DNA from: Verrucomicrobiales bacterium
GTDB taxonomy: Bacteria > Verrucomicrobiota > Verrucomicrobiia > Verrucomicrobiales > DEV007
Length of the DNA stretch: 7,586 nt
Reading direction: 5' to 3'
Assembly (NCBI GenBank): GCA_023253615.1
Contig: JALRFZ010000786.1
Coordinates: forward strand, 1-7,586
In this document: in pieces, positions 1-5,170 of the stretch
How the letters are laid out: each line of letters begins with the position of its first letter
Numbering within the stretch: position 1 is the stretch's first letter
The notes under the pieces: model-generated
The model's input: only the letters and a program-made list of their open reading frames with translations
Told to the model about the DNA's origin: nothing
Databases searched by the model: none
Translations under genes and position numbers: made by a program

Positions 1-109
1 GCGGGTTTGACGATGGAGTTCGGGCGTGGCATGGGCGGCGGGCGTTTCCCGGCATTATCCCGCATCCCGGAGGGCGAAGCGAACGAAAAGTCCCGCGGGA
101 GAGGTGGCC

Positions 110-134
110 GGGAGGGTATGGGGATGGGGCGGGG
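110..134 (+). other. Potential G-quadruplex run
   Basis: Five runs of three or four G (110-112, 114-116, 120-123, 126-129, 131-134) are separated by one to three bases, which meets the usual G3+N1-7 rule for an intramolecular G-quadruplex on the plus strand. It sits about 150 bp beyond the stop of the last minus-strand ORF, next to a perfect 10-bp palindrome at 91-100. Folding and function are not shown, and G-runs are more frequent by chance in such GC-rich DNA. Confidence 0.5.
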
Positions 135-192
135 ATGCTGAAAGGCGTATCGAGGCCGAATTGACGTCCTTCGCCGGATGCCTCAGCCTTTT

Positions 193-216
193 CACCCACG
201 CCCACACCCACGCCCG
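193..216. repeat. 12-bp tandem duplication
   Basis: The 12-mer CACCCACGCCCA is followed immediately by a second copy that differs only in its last base (A to G). Two copies with one mismatch suggest simple slippage. There is no reading frame here in which it would make a meaningful peptide repeat. Confidence 0.7.
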
Positions 217-280
217 AACGAGCGCACCAGCCCGTGGCCGACGCCCGCTTCACGTTGCCCCAACATTCACGCCACCTCGC

Positions 281-622
281 TCAACGCACGAGGGCCGCCG
301 CCGTGCGCCATTTCCGCAGCATCACGACGTGGGTGCGGATGAGCGAGCGTGCCTGCGAACGCAACCGCGGATCGCGGTGATGACGCAGCGGCCACTGTTG
401 CCGGATGATTTCTTTGGCCAGTTCTGCCATGTCGGGTTTCGGAGGGAAGGAGGTTCGAAGAGGCTTGTCCCGAAGCGGTCCGGGCGTGACGCCATCGGGT
501 GGCCTCGGCGCCGCTTCCGGCTCTCCGGGAAAGAGAGTGATTTCAGTGAAGGGGACGAACCGGGCCCGCCTGCCATGCAAACGGGAGAAATCGCGATCGC
601 GCCCCCCCGGCCCGACGCGCAC
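281..622 (-). CDS. Small hypothetical protein after the ECF sigma gene
   Basis: I do not recognise this protein. The longest form is 113 aa from a GTG at 622, only three bases beyond the stop of the sigma gene, so it could be translationally coupled. The part that looks most like real coding is the last 49 codons, from an ATG at 430: MAELAKEIIRQQWPLRHH, then an Arg-rich basic helix-like tail containing RTHVVMLRKWR. The first 64 residues are rich in Arg, Pro and Gly and may be read-through of spacer. There is no good ribosome binding site before either start; CCTCC lies where a purine-rich motif would be expected. It has no cysteine, so it is not a zinc-finger (zf-HC2) anti-sigma factor, the usual partner of such a sigma factor, and no membrane segment is visible. 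It may be a short gene at 281-430 or not a gene at all. Confidence 0.4.
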   Translation of the reverse strand: MRVGPGGRDRDFSRLHGRRARFVPFTEITLFPGEPEAAPRPPDGVTPGPLRDKPLRTSFPPKPDMAELAKEIIRQQWPLRHHRDPRLRSQARSLIRTHVVMLRKWRTAAALVR

Positions 623-625
623 GCC

Positions 626-1219
626 TCAGGCCGCGAGTCTCGAACCGAAATGATCGAGATCCGCCCAGGTGTCGGCGAGGGATTCACCCAGCATCTGTTT
701 GGCCCGATGGATCAGCACCCAGAGGTTGGCCTTGGAGATCCCGAGTTCGCGGGTGATCTCCTCGGTGCCGCGCCCCTGGAGCTCGCGCATGCGGAAGGCC
801 GCGGCCATTTTCGGCGGCAGGCGGTCGATGGCGTGCTCGAGGTCGCTCATGAACTCGTGCCGCTCGGCCGCGGCTCCGGGACGATGCCGGTCGTTGCGGT
901 CGGGCTGGCGATCGATCCAGGAAAGGATCACGCCTTCCCCGGCTTCGGAGGTCTCCAGATCGGTCGCGAGCACGGCGGGACGACGCGCCCGGCGACGGTA
1001 GAAATCGATCACCTTGTTCCGCAGGATGCCGGTCAGCCAGGTCCGCTCCGAGCAATCGCCCCGGAAATGATGGCGTCCGTGCCAGGCGGAGAGGAAGGTT
1101 TCCTGCACGAGATCTTCCGCCGTACCGTAATCCTTCACCCGCTGCAGGGCGAAGCGGAGGAGGGCGTCACGGTGGGCGATGTTCCAGTGATCGGGTTGGA
1201 GGACGTGTTCGGTGGTCAT
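626..1219 (-). CDS. ECF-type RNA polymerase sigma factor
   Basis: A 197-aa alternative sigma factor of the sigma-70 ECF class, which directs core RNA polymerase to a dedicated promoter set. Region 2 spans about residues 12-80 with the core-binding/-10 signature DLVQETFLSAW (36-46), then FRGDCSERTWLTGILRNKVID and a basic RRRARR patch. A variable linker rich in Arg, Asp and Glu follows (about 82-122). Region 4 (about 125-180) holds LPPKMAAAFRMRELQG and the helix-turn-helix TEEITRELGISKANLWVLIHRAKQML, which reads the -35 element. The TEEI...SKANLWV style recalls the TIGR02943 branch, by memory only. The length is normal for ECF factors. The ATG at 1219 begins MTTEHVLQ and no Shine-Dalgarno motif precedes it. 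The TetR gene lies 74 bp upstream on the same strand, and an operator-like repeat sits 25 bp before the start codon, suggesting transcriptional rather than anti-sigma control. Confidence 0.93.
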   Translation of the reverse strand: MTTEHVLQPDHWNIAHRDALLRFALQRVKDYGTAEDLVQETFLSAWHGRHHFRGDCSERTWLTGILRNKVIDFYRRRARRPAVLATDLETSEAGEGVILSWIDRQPDRNDRHRPGAAAERHEFMSDLEHAIDRLPPKMAAAFRMRELQGRGTEEITRELGISKANLWVLIHRAKQMLGESLADTWADLDHFGSRLAA

Positions 1220-1244
1220 GGTCGGGAGGAGTTACGAATCAAAT

Positions 1245-1264
1245 ACAGAAAGGTCTGTCTGTTT
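1245..1264 (-). promoter_or_regulatory. Putative TetR operator before the sigma gene
   Basis: On the minus strand this reads AAACAGACAGACCTTTCTGT and matches 18 of 20 bases of the site at 1867-1886 in front of the TetR gene, in inverted orientation. The inner semi-palindrome is ACAGAA-AG-GTCTGT on the plus strand (1245-1258), with five of six half-site pairs intact. It lies 25 bp before the sigma start codon, where a bound dimer could block transcription initiation. No convincing -35/-10 pair could be fixed around it, so the promoter itself is not annotated. Confidence 0.6.
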
Positions 1265-1293
1265 TTTGGGACAAAAAAAGGGGGGAGGGGAGC

Positions 1294-1851
1294 TCAGCCG
1301 AGCAGTTCGACAGCGGCATCGCGGGCGACTTCGACGGGCCAGAGGCATTTCAGATTCTGGGCCTCGGAGGAAGCGCCCGAGTAGAGGACGAAAAGACGGT
1401 CGCCGATGGCGGCGGCGCGGGCCTCGTCGGAGATCGCGCGGGTGGCGATCCGGCGGAAGAAGTCGCGGGTGGATTCCTTGTGCAGGCGGATGAGGCGGAC
1501 GATGCCGCAGCAGTTTTCATCGGAGACTGCTCCGGTGTTGGAGTAGGGGCAACCGCGGAAATCGCCTGCCTGGAGGAAGTCGGCGAGCCGGGTGAAGTAG
1601 GCCGCGGCCATGTCGCGGGGCGGCATCCCGCTGTCGAGGAGTTGGGCGTGGTAGTCGATCGAGCGATCGTGCATCTCCTGCAGCCAGGCCTCGCAGAGCG
1701 ATTCCTTCGAAGGGAAATGCTGGTAAAAGCTGGCCTTCGCGGTGCCCGCCTTGTCGATGATCTCATTGATGCCCACGCCGGAGTAGCCGCGCTGGAAGAA
1801 GAGCTCTCCAGCAGTCTCGAGGATGCGGTCTCTGGCGTTCGGTTTTTTCAT
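1294..1851 (-). CDS. TetR/AcrR-family transcriptional repressor
   Basis: A 185-aa one-component regulator. The amino-terminal DNA-binding domain is clear: ARDRILETAGELFFQRGYSG (6-25), then the helix-turn-helix INEIIDKAGTAKASFYQHFPSKESL (about 28-52), the hallmark TetR pattern. The carboxyl-terminal ligand and dimer domain (about 60-185) is divergent but contains GCPYSNTGAV (100-109), which resembles the GCPF-type motif of LmrA/YxaF-like TetR proteins. Three cysteines (101, 114, 115) are clustered there. The ATG at 1851 is chosen because it gives a standard TetR start (MKKPNARDRIL). The frame stays open to an ATG at 2013, but the additional 54 residues are encoded by promoter, operator and interspersed-repeat DNA. 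A semi-palindromic operator overlaps the promoter, so autorepression is likely. Its inducer is unknown; no efflux pump or enzyme gene, the usual TetR target, is adjacent. Confidence 0.93.
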   Translation of the reverse strand: MKKPNARDRILETAGELFFQRGYSGVGINEIIDKAGTAKASFYQHFPSKESLCEAWLQEMHDRSIDYHAQLLDSGMPPRDMAAAYFTRLADFLQAGDFRGCPYSNTGAVSDENCCGIVRLIRLHKESTRDFFRRIATRAISDEARAAAIGDRLFVLYSGASSEAQNLKCLWPVEVARDAAVELLG

Positions 1852-1861
1852 CGACTCTGGC

Positions 1862-1889
1862 AAGATAAACAGACAGACTTGTCTGTAAA
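1862..1889 (-). promoter_or_regulatory. Putative TetR-gene promoter
   Basis: On the minus strand a -35-like TTTACA (1889-1884) and a -10-like TATCTT (1867-1862) are separated by 16 bp. The -10 ends 10 bp before the chosen ATG at 1851, so the mRNA would be nearly leaderless, which agrees with the absence of a Shine-Dalgarno motif. The operator palindrome overlaps the -35 and spacer, an arrangement typical of autorepressing TetR genes. Assigned by eye from sigma-70 consensus only. Confidence 0.5.
1867..1886 (+). promoter_or_regulatory. Putative TetR operator (autoregulatory site)
   Basis: The core at 1873-1886 is a perfect semi-palindrome, ACAGAC-TT-GTCTGT, with six-base half sites and a two-base centre; an additional overlapping ACAGAC begins at 1869. 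Short inverted half sites of this kind near the gene start are typical of TetR-family operators. It lies between the likely -35 and -10 of the TetR gene and is repeated, with two mismatches in 20 bases, upstream of the sigma gene at 1245-1264. Confidence 0.75.
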
Positions 1890-1944
1890 GATTTTTTTTG
1901 AGGAATCTTTCGAGTCGTCGGTGGGCGAGTGCGAGGGCCAGGCT

Positions 1945-1964
1945 GGCATCCCTGCCGGGATGCC
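1945..1964. repeat. Perfect 8-bp-stem hairpin palindrome
   Basis: GGCATCCC (1945-1952) and GGGATGCC (1957-1964) are perfect reverse complements around a TGCC loop. It has no T-tract on either side, so it is more like a dispersed palindromic repeat than a rho-independent terminator. It lies 59 bp upstream of the TetR operator and, read on the minus strand, falls inside the spurious amino-terminal extension of the TetR frame. Confidence 0.75.
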
Positions 1965-1985
1965 TTGGAATGGGGGGGGCAGGGT

Positions 1986-2020
1986 CCGGTGGTGTCGCTC
2001 GTTCCTCGCTCAACCACCGG
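1986..2020. repeat. Inverted repeat CCGGTGGT / ACCACCGG
   Basis: The eight-base arms at 1986-1993 and 2013-2020 are perfect reverse complements with a 19-base loop. The right arm runs directly into the first copy of the 30-bp direct repeat, so the two form one composite unit. The combination of a CCACCGGCTAATGGC phrase and a GGTGG hairpin resembles an interspersed element I recall from Planctomycetota and Verrucomicrobiota spacers. Confidence 0.65.
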
Positions 2021-2043
2021 CTAATGGCTATGATGCCTACGGC
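2014..2043. repeat. Direct repeat, copy 1
   Basis: This 30-bp unit begins CCACCGGCTAATGGCT and matches 2092-2121 at 26 of 30 positions, with a start-to-start period of 78 bp. Its 3' end, with the next three bases, makes a small hairpin GATGCC-TAC-GGCATC (2032-2046). Confidence 0.75.
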
Positions 2044-2091
2044 ATCCGCTCAGATCCAGAGTCCTTCCTTGATTTCAGTGGATTCCGTGGG

Positions 2092-2121
2092 CCACCGGCG
2101 AATGGCTCTGATGCCTCCGGA
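2092..2121. repeat. Direct repeat, copy 2
   Basis: Second copy of the 30-bp unit, beginning CCACCGGCGAATGGCT. Its end, TGATGCCTCCGGAGC (2109-2123), is found again exactly at 3804-3818 in the spacer upstream of the glycosyltransferase gene. The end contains the 8-bp palindrome CTCCGGAG in place of the GATGCC/GGCATC hairpin of copy 1. Confidence 0.75.
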
Positions 2122-2130
2122 GCCAAGAGG

Positions 2131-2157
2131 TTCCGTGTTTTCCGCGTGTTCCGTAGG
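2131..2157. repeat. 9-bp tandem motif, three units
   Basis: Three successive nonamers, TTCCGTGTT, TTCCGCGTG and TTCCGTAGG, share TTCCG. A further TTCCGTG occurs at 2083-2089. The reverse complement gives the ACACGGAA/CACGCGGAA style of repeat known from many environmental genomes. It lies 43 bp beyond the PQQ-propeller stop codon. Confidence 0.6.
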
Positions 2158-2199
2158 CCGCTCTTTCAATGCGCAACGCCAAGCCGCGCCTTGACCCGG

Positions 2200-3744
2200 T
2201 CACTGGAACTGATAAGCCGCGACCGACTTCGCGGTGCGGAGATAGAGCGTTTTGCCGACAAGGGCGGGGGAGGCGCAGTAGAGCGCGCCCACCTTCGCCT
2301 TGCCGATCACCTCGTATTCATCCGATCCCGCGCGGAGGAGACTGACAAACCCACCGCGATTCTCGTAGACGAGCAGCTTTCCATCGGCCAACAAGGGCGA
2401 GGAAATCGACGACTGCGCCTGGCGTTCCCACTTCACCTCGCCCGTTTCGAGATCGAGGCAGAGGTGGCGGTCGCTGCAGAGATGGTAGACCCGGCCTTCA
2501 TGGACGATGGGGCTGGCGCTGTAGCGATGGGCGAGGAAGCCATGCGACCAGCGCTCCTTCGCACCTGTGTCGGAGAGGTCGTAGGCGATGATGTTTTTGC
2601 CATCGACGGTGCTCGTGACGACGAGGGTGTCGCCCGACACCGTCGGGGTCGGATCTCCGCCACCGGGGACGGACCAGACCGTGGTGCCGGTCCCGCTGTC
2701 GGTCGCGACGACGCTGCCCTGGGAATTCGCGATGATGAGGTGTTTCCATGCCACGGGGGAGGAATTCGATCCCTTCACCTCGGCATTCTTCCAGAGTTCC
2801 TTGCCATCGGCGGCATTCCAGGCGGTGAGCGCGTTCTGGAGGAGGTAGACCTTGCCCTCGAGGACGAGCGGCGAGGAAGCCGGACCTTTCTTGCCAGAGA
2901 GAGGCGATTCCCAGACGACCGATCCCTTTTCCGCGTCGAGACAGTAGATCTTCTCGGAAAGCGCGGCGTAGACCTTGCCATCGGCGACCGACGGCGTGCT
3001 CGACGAGGCGCGGCCGCTCGGATAGCCGGGGGCCTTGAAACGCCAGAGTTCGGCACCCGTCGCCGCGTCGAGACACATCACGACATCGTCGGCGACCTTC
3101 ATCGTATTCGGGATCGCGGCGATGATCTGATCGCGGATCGCGGGTTCGAAATTCTGTTCGTTCACCCAGGTCTCGACCTCGGCCTGGCTCGCGAAGACGC
3201 GGTTCGAGACGGTGCGCAGGGTCTCGTAGACCGGCAGGGGGATCGCGGTTGGCCCTTTCTTGAAGCGCCCGATGATCCAGCTCCCGAGGGAGAGCTTGGT
3301 CTTCTCGTCGATGTTCGCATCGACCCAATCCTTCGCCCATTGGTCGAGCGCCTCGCCGCGGAGGCGGCGGCTGAGGTTCTCGCGATCGGTCTCCATCTTG
3401 GCGACGGTCTCGGGCGGCAGTGATCCGGTGCCGCGGTAGTCGAGTTTCGAGAGCACGTCGCCGTCGATGCGGCGTGTCTCGGTCGGCTCGTCGCGGTGCC
3501 AGACGAGGGAAAGGTAGACTTTGCCACCCGCCACCGCGACACTGCCGTGGCCGCCATAGTGGTCGCTCGGGATCTCTTCGCTCGTCTCCCAGAGTTTCGC
3601 CGGCGCGTTCTCCTCGGTGAGCGTCTCGGGCAGATCGATCTTGCCGGTGGCGATGCCGTTGCGGTCCGGTCCGCGCCATTGCGGCCAATCGTCGGCGGAG
3701 AGACTCACGGTGGCGAGGAGCAGGAGACAGATTCGGCTTTTCAT
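2200..3744 (-). CDS. Secreted PQQ-like beta-propeller repeat protein
   Basis: A 514-aa protein with a Sec-type signal peptide (MKSRICLLLLATVSLSA, cleavage near 17) followed by DDWPQWRGPDRNG, the usual beginning of mature PQQ-like propeller proteins in Planctomycetota and Verrucomicrobiota. Propeller blades show as repeated D-x-x-T/K-G-x-x-x-W units: CLDAATGAELWRF (224-236), CLDAEKGSVVWES (268-280), AWNAADGKELWK (308-319), ATDSGTGTTVWS (347-358), YDLSDTGAKERWS (388-400) and CLDLETGEVKWE (429-440), each with an SSP/TPSVADGKVY strand. Residues about 95-218 are a helical, charged insertion between the first and second blades. Export to periplasm or surface is likely. The family includes BamB-like scaffolds and PQQ enzymes; no recognisable catalytic site is seen, so a binding role is more likely. 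The ATG at 3744 is chosen for the signal peptide; the frame stays open to 4086, into the divergent glycosyltransferase gene. Confidence 0.9.
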   Translation of the reverse strand: MKSRICLLLLATVSLSADDWPQWRGPDRNGIATGKIDLPETLTEENAPAKLWETSEEIPSDHYGGHGSVAVAGGKVYLSLVWHRDEPTETRRIDGDVLSKLDYRGTGSLPPETVAKMETDRENLSRRLRGEALDQWAKDWVDANIDEKTKLSLGSWIIGRFKKGPTAIPLPVYETLRTVSNRVFASQAEVETWVNEQNFEPAIRDQIIAAIPNTMKVADDVVMCLDAATGAELWRFKAPGYPSGRASSSTPSVADGKVYAALSEKIYCLDAEKGSVVWESPLSGKKGPASSPLVLEGKVYLLQNALTAWNAADGKELWKNAEVKGSNSSPVAWKHLIIANSQGSVVATDSGTGTTVWSVPGGGDPTPTVSGDTLVVTSTVDGKNIIAYDLSDTGAKERWSHGFLAHRYSASPIVHEGRVYHLCSDRHLCLDLETGEVKWERQAQSSISSPLLADGKLLVYENRGGFVSLLRAGSDEYEVIGKAKVGALYCASPALVGKTLYLRTAKSVAAYQFQ

Positions 3745-3852
3745 GGTGGAACGGAACGATGAAGCGTAAACCGTGAAAATGCGAGCCGGTTTCGCTGGCG
3801 GATTGATGCCTCCGGAGCGTATCGTTCGGGACTCATTGATTTTTCCAACCCC
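3745..3852. other. Divergent intergenic region with repeat core
   Basis: This 108-bp spacer separates the start codons of the minus-strand propeller gene and the plus-strand glycosyltransferase gene, so both promoters are expected in or near it. No convincing -35/-10 pair or operator could be identified. Bases 3804-3818 are an exact copy of the 15-bp repeat end at 2109-2123, so part of this short region derives from the same dispersed element. Confidence 0.55.
3804..3818. repeat. Dispersed repeat core, third occurrence
   Basis: TGATGCCTCCGGAGC is identical to 2109-2123 and related to 2031-2045. The preceding bases (GGCGGAT) only loosely resemble the upstream part of the 30-bp repeat, so this is a partial or decayed copy. 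It lies 34 bp before the glycosyltransferase start codon. Confidence 0.6.
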
Positions 3853-5160
3853 GTGAACCACCCTCCCAAAGTCGTCTACCTCACCGCCGGCGCCGGTGGC
3901 ATGTATTGCGGCAGTTGCCTGCGCGACAACGCCCTCGCCGCGGGCCTCTCCGCACTGGGATGGGACGTCACCCTGCTGCCACTCTACACCCCCATCCGCG
4001 TCGACGAGGAGGATCGCTCCGTCGACCAGGTCTTCTTCGGCGGGATCAACGTCTACCTCCAGCAGAAAATCCCGCTCTTCCGCCACCTCCCCGCCTTCCT
4101 CGACCGCTGGCTCGACAACCCGCGCCTCATCAAACGCGTCGCCTCCGGCGCCCTCTCCGTCAGTGCGAAGGAACTCGGATCGCTCACCCTCTCGATGGTA
4201 AAGGGGGAGGACGGAAACCAGCGCAAGGAAGTGCGGCGGCTCGTCGAATGGCTCCGCGATGTCGCGAAGCCCGACCTCATCTGCCTGACCAACCTCCTCG
4301 TCGGCGGCTCCATCCCCGCGTTGAAACGCGAACTCGGCGTCCCCGTGCTCGTGACCCTGCAGGGCGACGACGTCTTCCTTGACGAACTCGAGGAGCCGTG
4401 GAAATCCGGCGTCCTCGCCGAGATGCGGAAGCTCGCCCGGACCGCCGATGGCTTTCTAACCTTCTCCGGACATTACCGGAGCCACATGGGGGATTTGTTA
4501 GGGATTCCGGAGGAGAAATTCCACCTCACCCCGCTCGGCGTGACCGTGTCCGAATTCGACGAGGTCCTCGCCGCCCGTCGCGTCCGGCCCGCCGGACAAG
4601 TCCTCGGCTACTTCGCCCGACTTTCCCCCGAAAAGGGCTTCGATCTCGCCGTGAGCGCCTTCCTCGAGCTCGCCCCGCGTTTTCCGGAGCTCCGCTTCCA
4701 CGCAGGAGGCTGGCTTTCGCCGAAGGACCGCGACTTCCACGCCGCCCAGATCGCACGGATCAACGAAGCCGGACTTTCCCATCGCTTCCGTCATATCGAA
4801 GCCCCCGATGCCGCGGCGAAGCCGGAGTTCCTCAAAGGCATCGACCTCTTCACCGTGCCCGCGCGCTTCGTCGAGCCGAAGGGCATCTACGCGCTCGAGG
4901 CGATGGCCTGCGGACTGCCCGTCGTCGTGCCCGATCGCGGGGCCTTTCCCGAAATGGTCGCGTCGGGCGGCGGGGGACTTCTCTGTCGCGCCGATGACAC
5001 GGGCGATCTCGCCGCCAAGCTCGCGGACCTCCTCGAGCATCCTGACAAAGCCACCGCGCTCGGTCAGCAGGGGCGGGAATGGGTCGAACAAAGCAACAGC
5101 CGGGAAGCGATGGCCCGGGCGACGGACGAGGTCTTCAAGAGGGTCTTGTCGGGTGCTTGA
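3853..5160 (+). CDS. GT4-family (GT-B fold) glycosyltransferase
   Basis: A 435-aa retaining glycosyltransferase that probably transfers a sugar from a nucleotide-sugar donor in the cytoplasm. The amino-terminal Rossmann domain begins KVVYLTAGAGGMYCGSCLRDN (6-26), a glycine-rich loop with Cys19 and Cys22 that I associate with a GT4 branch in Verrucomicrobiota and Planctomycetota. The domain includes TLQGDDVFLDEL (168-179). The carboxyl-terminal donor domain has GYFARLSPEKGFDLAV (252-267, with Arg256 and Lys261 as likely phosphate contacts) and the diagnostic E-x7-E motif in EPKGIYALEAMACGLPVV (Glu341 and Glu349), then the GAFPEMV loop. Length is usual for GT4. It starts with GTG at 3853; no strong Shine-Dalgarno motif or better in-frame start is seen. 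It diverges from the propeller gene and is not in an obvious sugar-biosynthesis operon, so acceptor and product are unknown. Confidence 0.93.
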   Translation: MNHPPKVVYLTAGAGGMYCGSCLRDNALAAGLSALGWDVTLLPLYTPIRVDEEDRSVDQVFFGGINVYLQQKIPLFRHLPAFLDRWLDNPRLIKRVASGALSVSAKELGSLTLSMVKGEDGNQRKEVRRLVEWLRDVAKPDLICLTNLLVGGSIPALKRELGVPVLVTLQGDDVFLDELEEPWKSGVLAEMRKLARTADGFLTFSGHYRSHMGDLLGIPEEKFHLTPLGVTVSEFDEVLAARRVRPAGQVLGYFARLSPEKGFDLAVSAFLELAPRFPELRFHAGGWLSPKDRDFHAAQIARINEAGLSHRFRHIEAPDAAAKPEFLKGIDLFTVPARFVEPKGIYALEAMACGLPVVVPDRGAFPEMVASGGGGLLCRADDTGDLAAKLADLLEHPDKATALGQQGREWVEQSNSREAMARATDEVFKRVLSGA

Positions 5161-5170
5161 GAGGGTTGGG

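Larger units (their letters stand above)
1..280. other. Gene-free stretch at left edge
   Basis: No reading frame here looks like a protein I recognise. A long open frame on the plus strand crosses it, but that frame also runs antisense through the ECF sigma gene and encodes low-complexity Arg/Pro/Gly-rich sequence, so it is treated as a by-product of high GC. Visible structure is limited to a perfect 10-bp palindrome TCCCGCGGGA at 91-100, a G-rich run at 110-134 and a 12-bp tandem duplication at 193-216, listed separately. The stretch may be the 3' flank of the minus-strand regulatory block. Confidence 0.5.
1887..2199. other. Repeat-filled spacer between PQQ-propeller and TetR genes
   Basis: This 313-bp spacer holds no gene. 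Most of it consists of repeat elements listed separately: a hairpin at 1945-1964, a longer inverted repeat at 1986-2020, an imperfect 30-bp direct repeat at 2014-2043 and 2092-2121, and a 9-bp tandem motif at 2131-2157. A tract of eight A on the minus strand lies immediately upstream of the TetR promoter. Phrases such as the GCCGGTGG hairpin arms and ACACGGAA-like tandems recall intergenic repeats of Verrucomicrobiota and Planctomycetota genomes; that likeness is from memory, not from a search. Confidence 0.6.

Noticed and set aside
1263..1280. T6/A7 inverted repeat as a terminator between TetR and sigma genes
   Set aside because: The stem would be only A-T pairs with no GC-rich part, so a rho-independent terminator is not supported.
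26..1384. 452-aa plus-strand open frame
   Set aside because: It runs antisense through the complete ECF sigma gene and into the TetR gene; the peptide has no recognisable domain, while the minus-strand products match known families.
2014..2121. Possible CRISPR-like array
   Set aside because: Only two diverged copies of a 30-bp unit with one 48-bp gap, no third unit at regular spacing and no cas genes; dispersed-repeat origin fits better.
1480..3423. 647-aa plus-strand open frame
   Set aside because: It lies antisense to the TetR gene and most of the PQQ-propeller gene and crosses the repeat spacer; its composition is what the complement of GC-rich coding DNA gives.
2200..4086. 628-aa form of the PQQ-propeller protein
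   Set aside because: The additional 114 residues are antisense to the glycosyltransferase gene and cover the divergent spacer; the ATG at 3744 gives a clean signal peptide.
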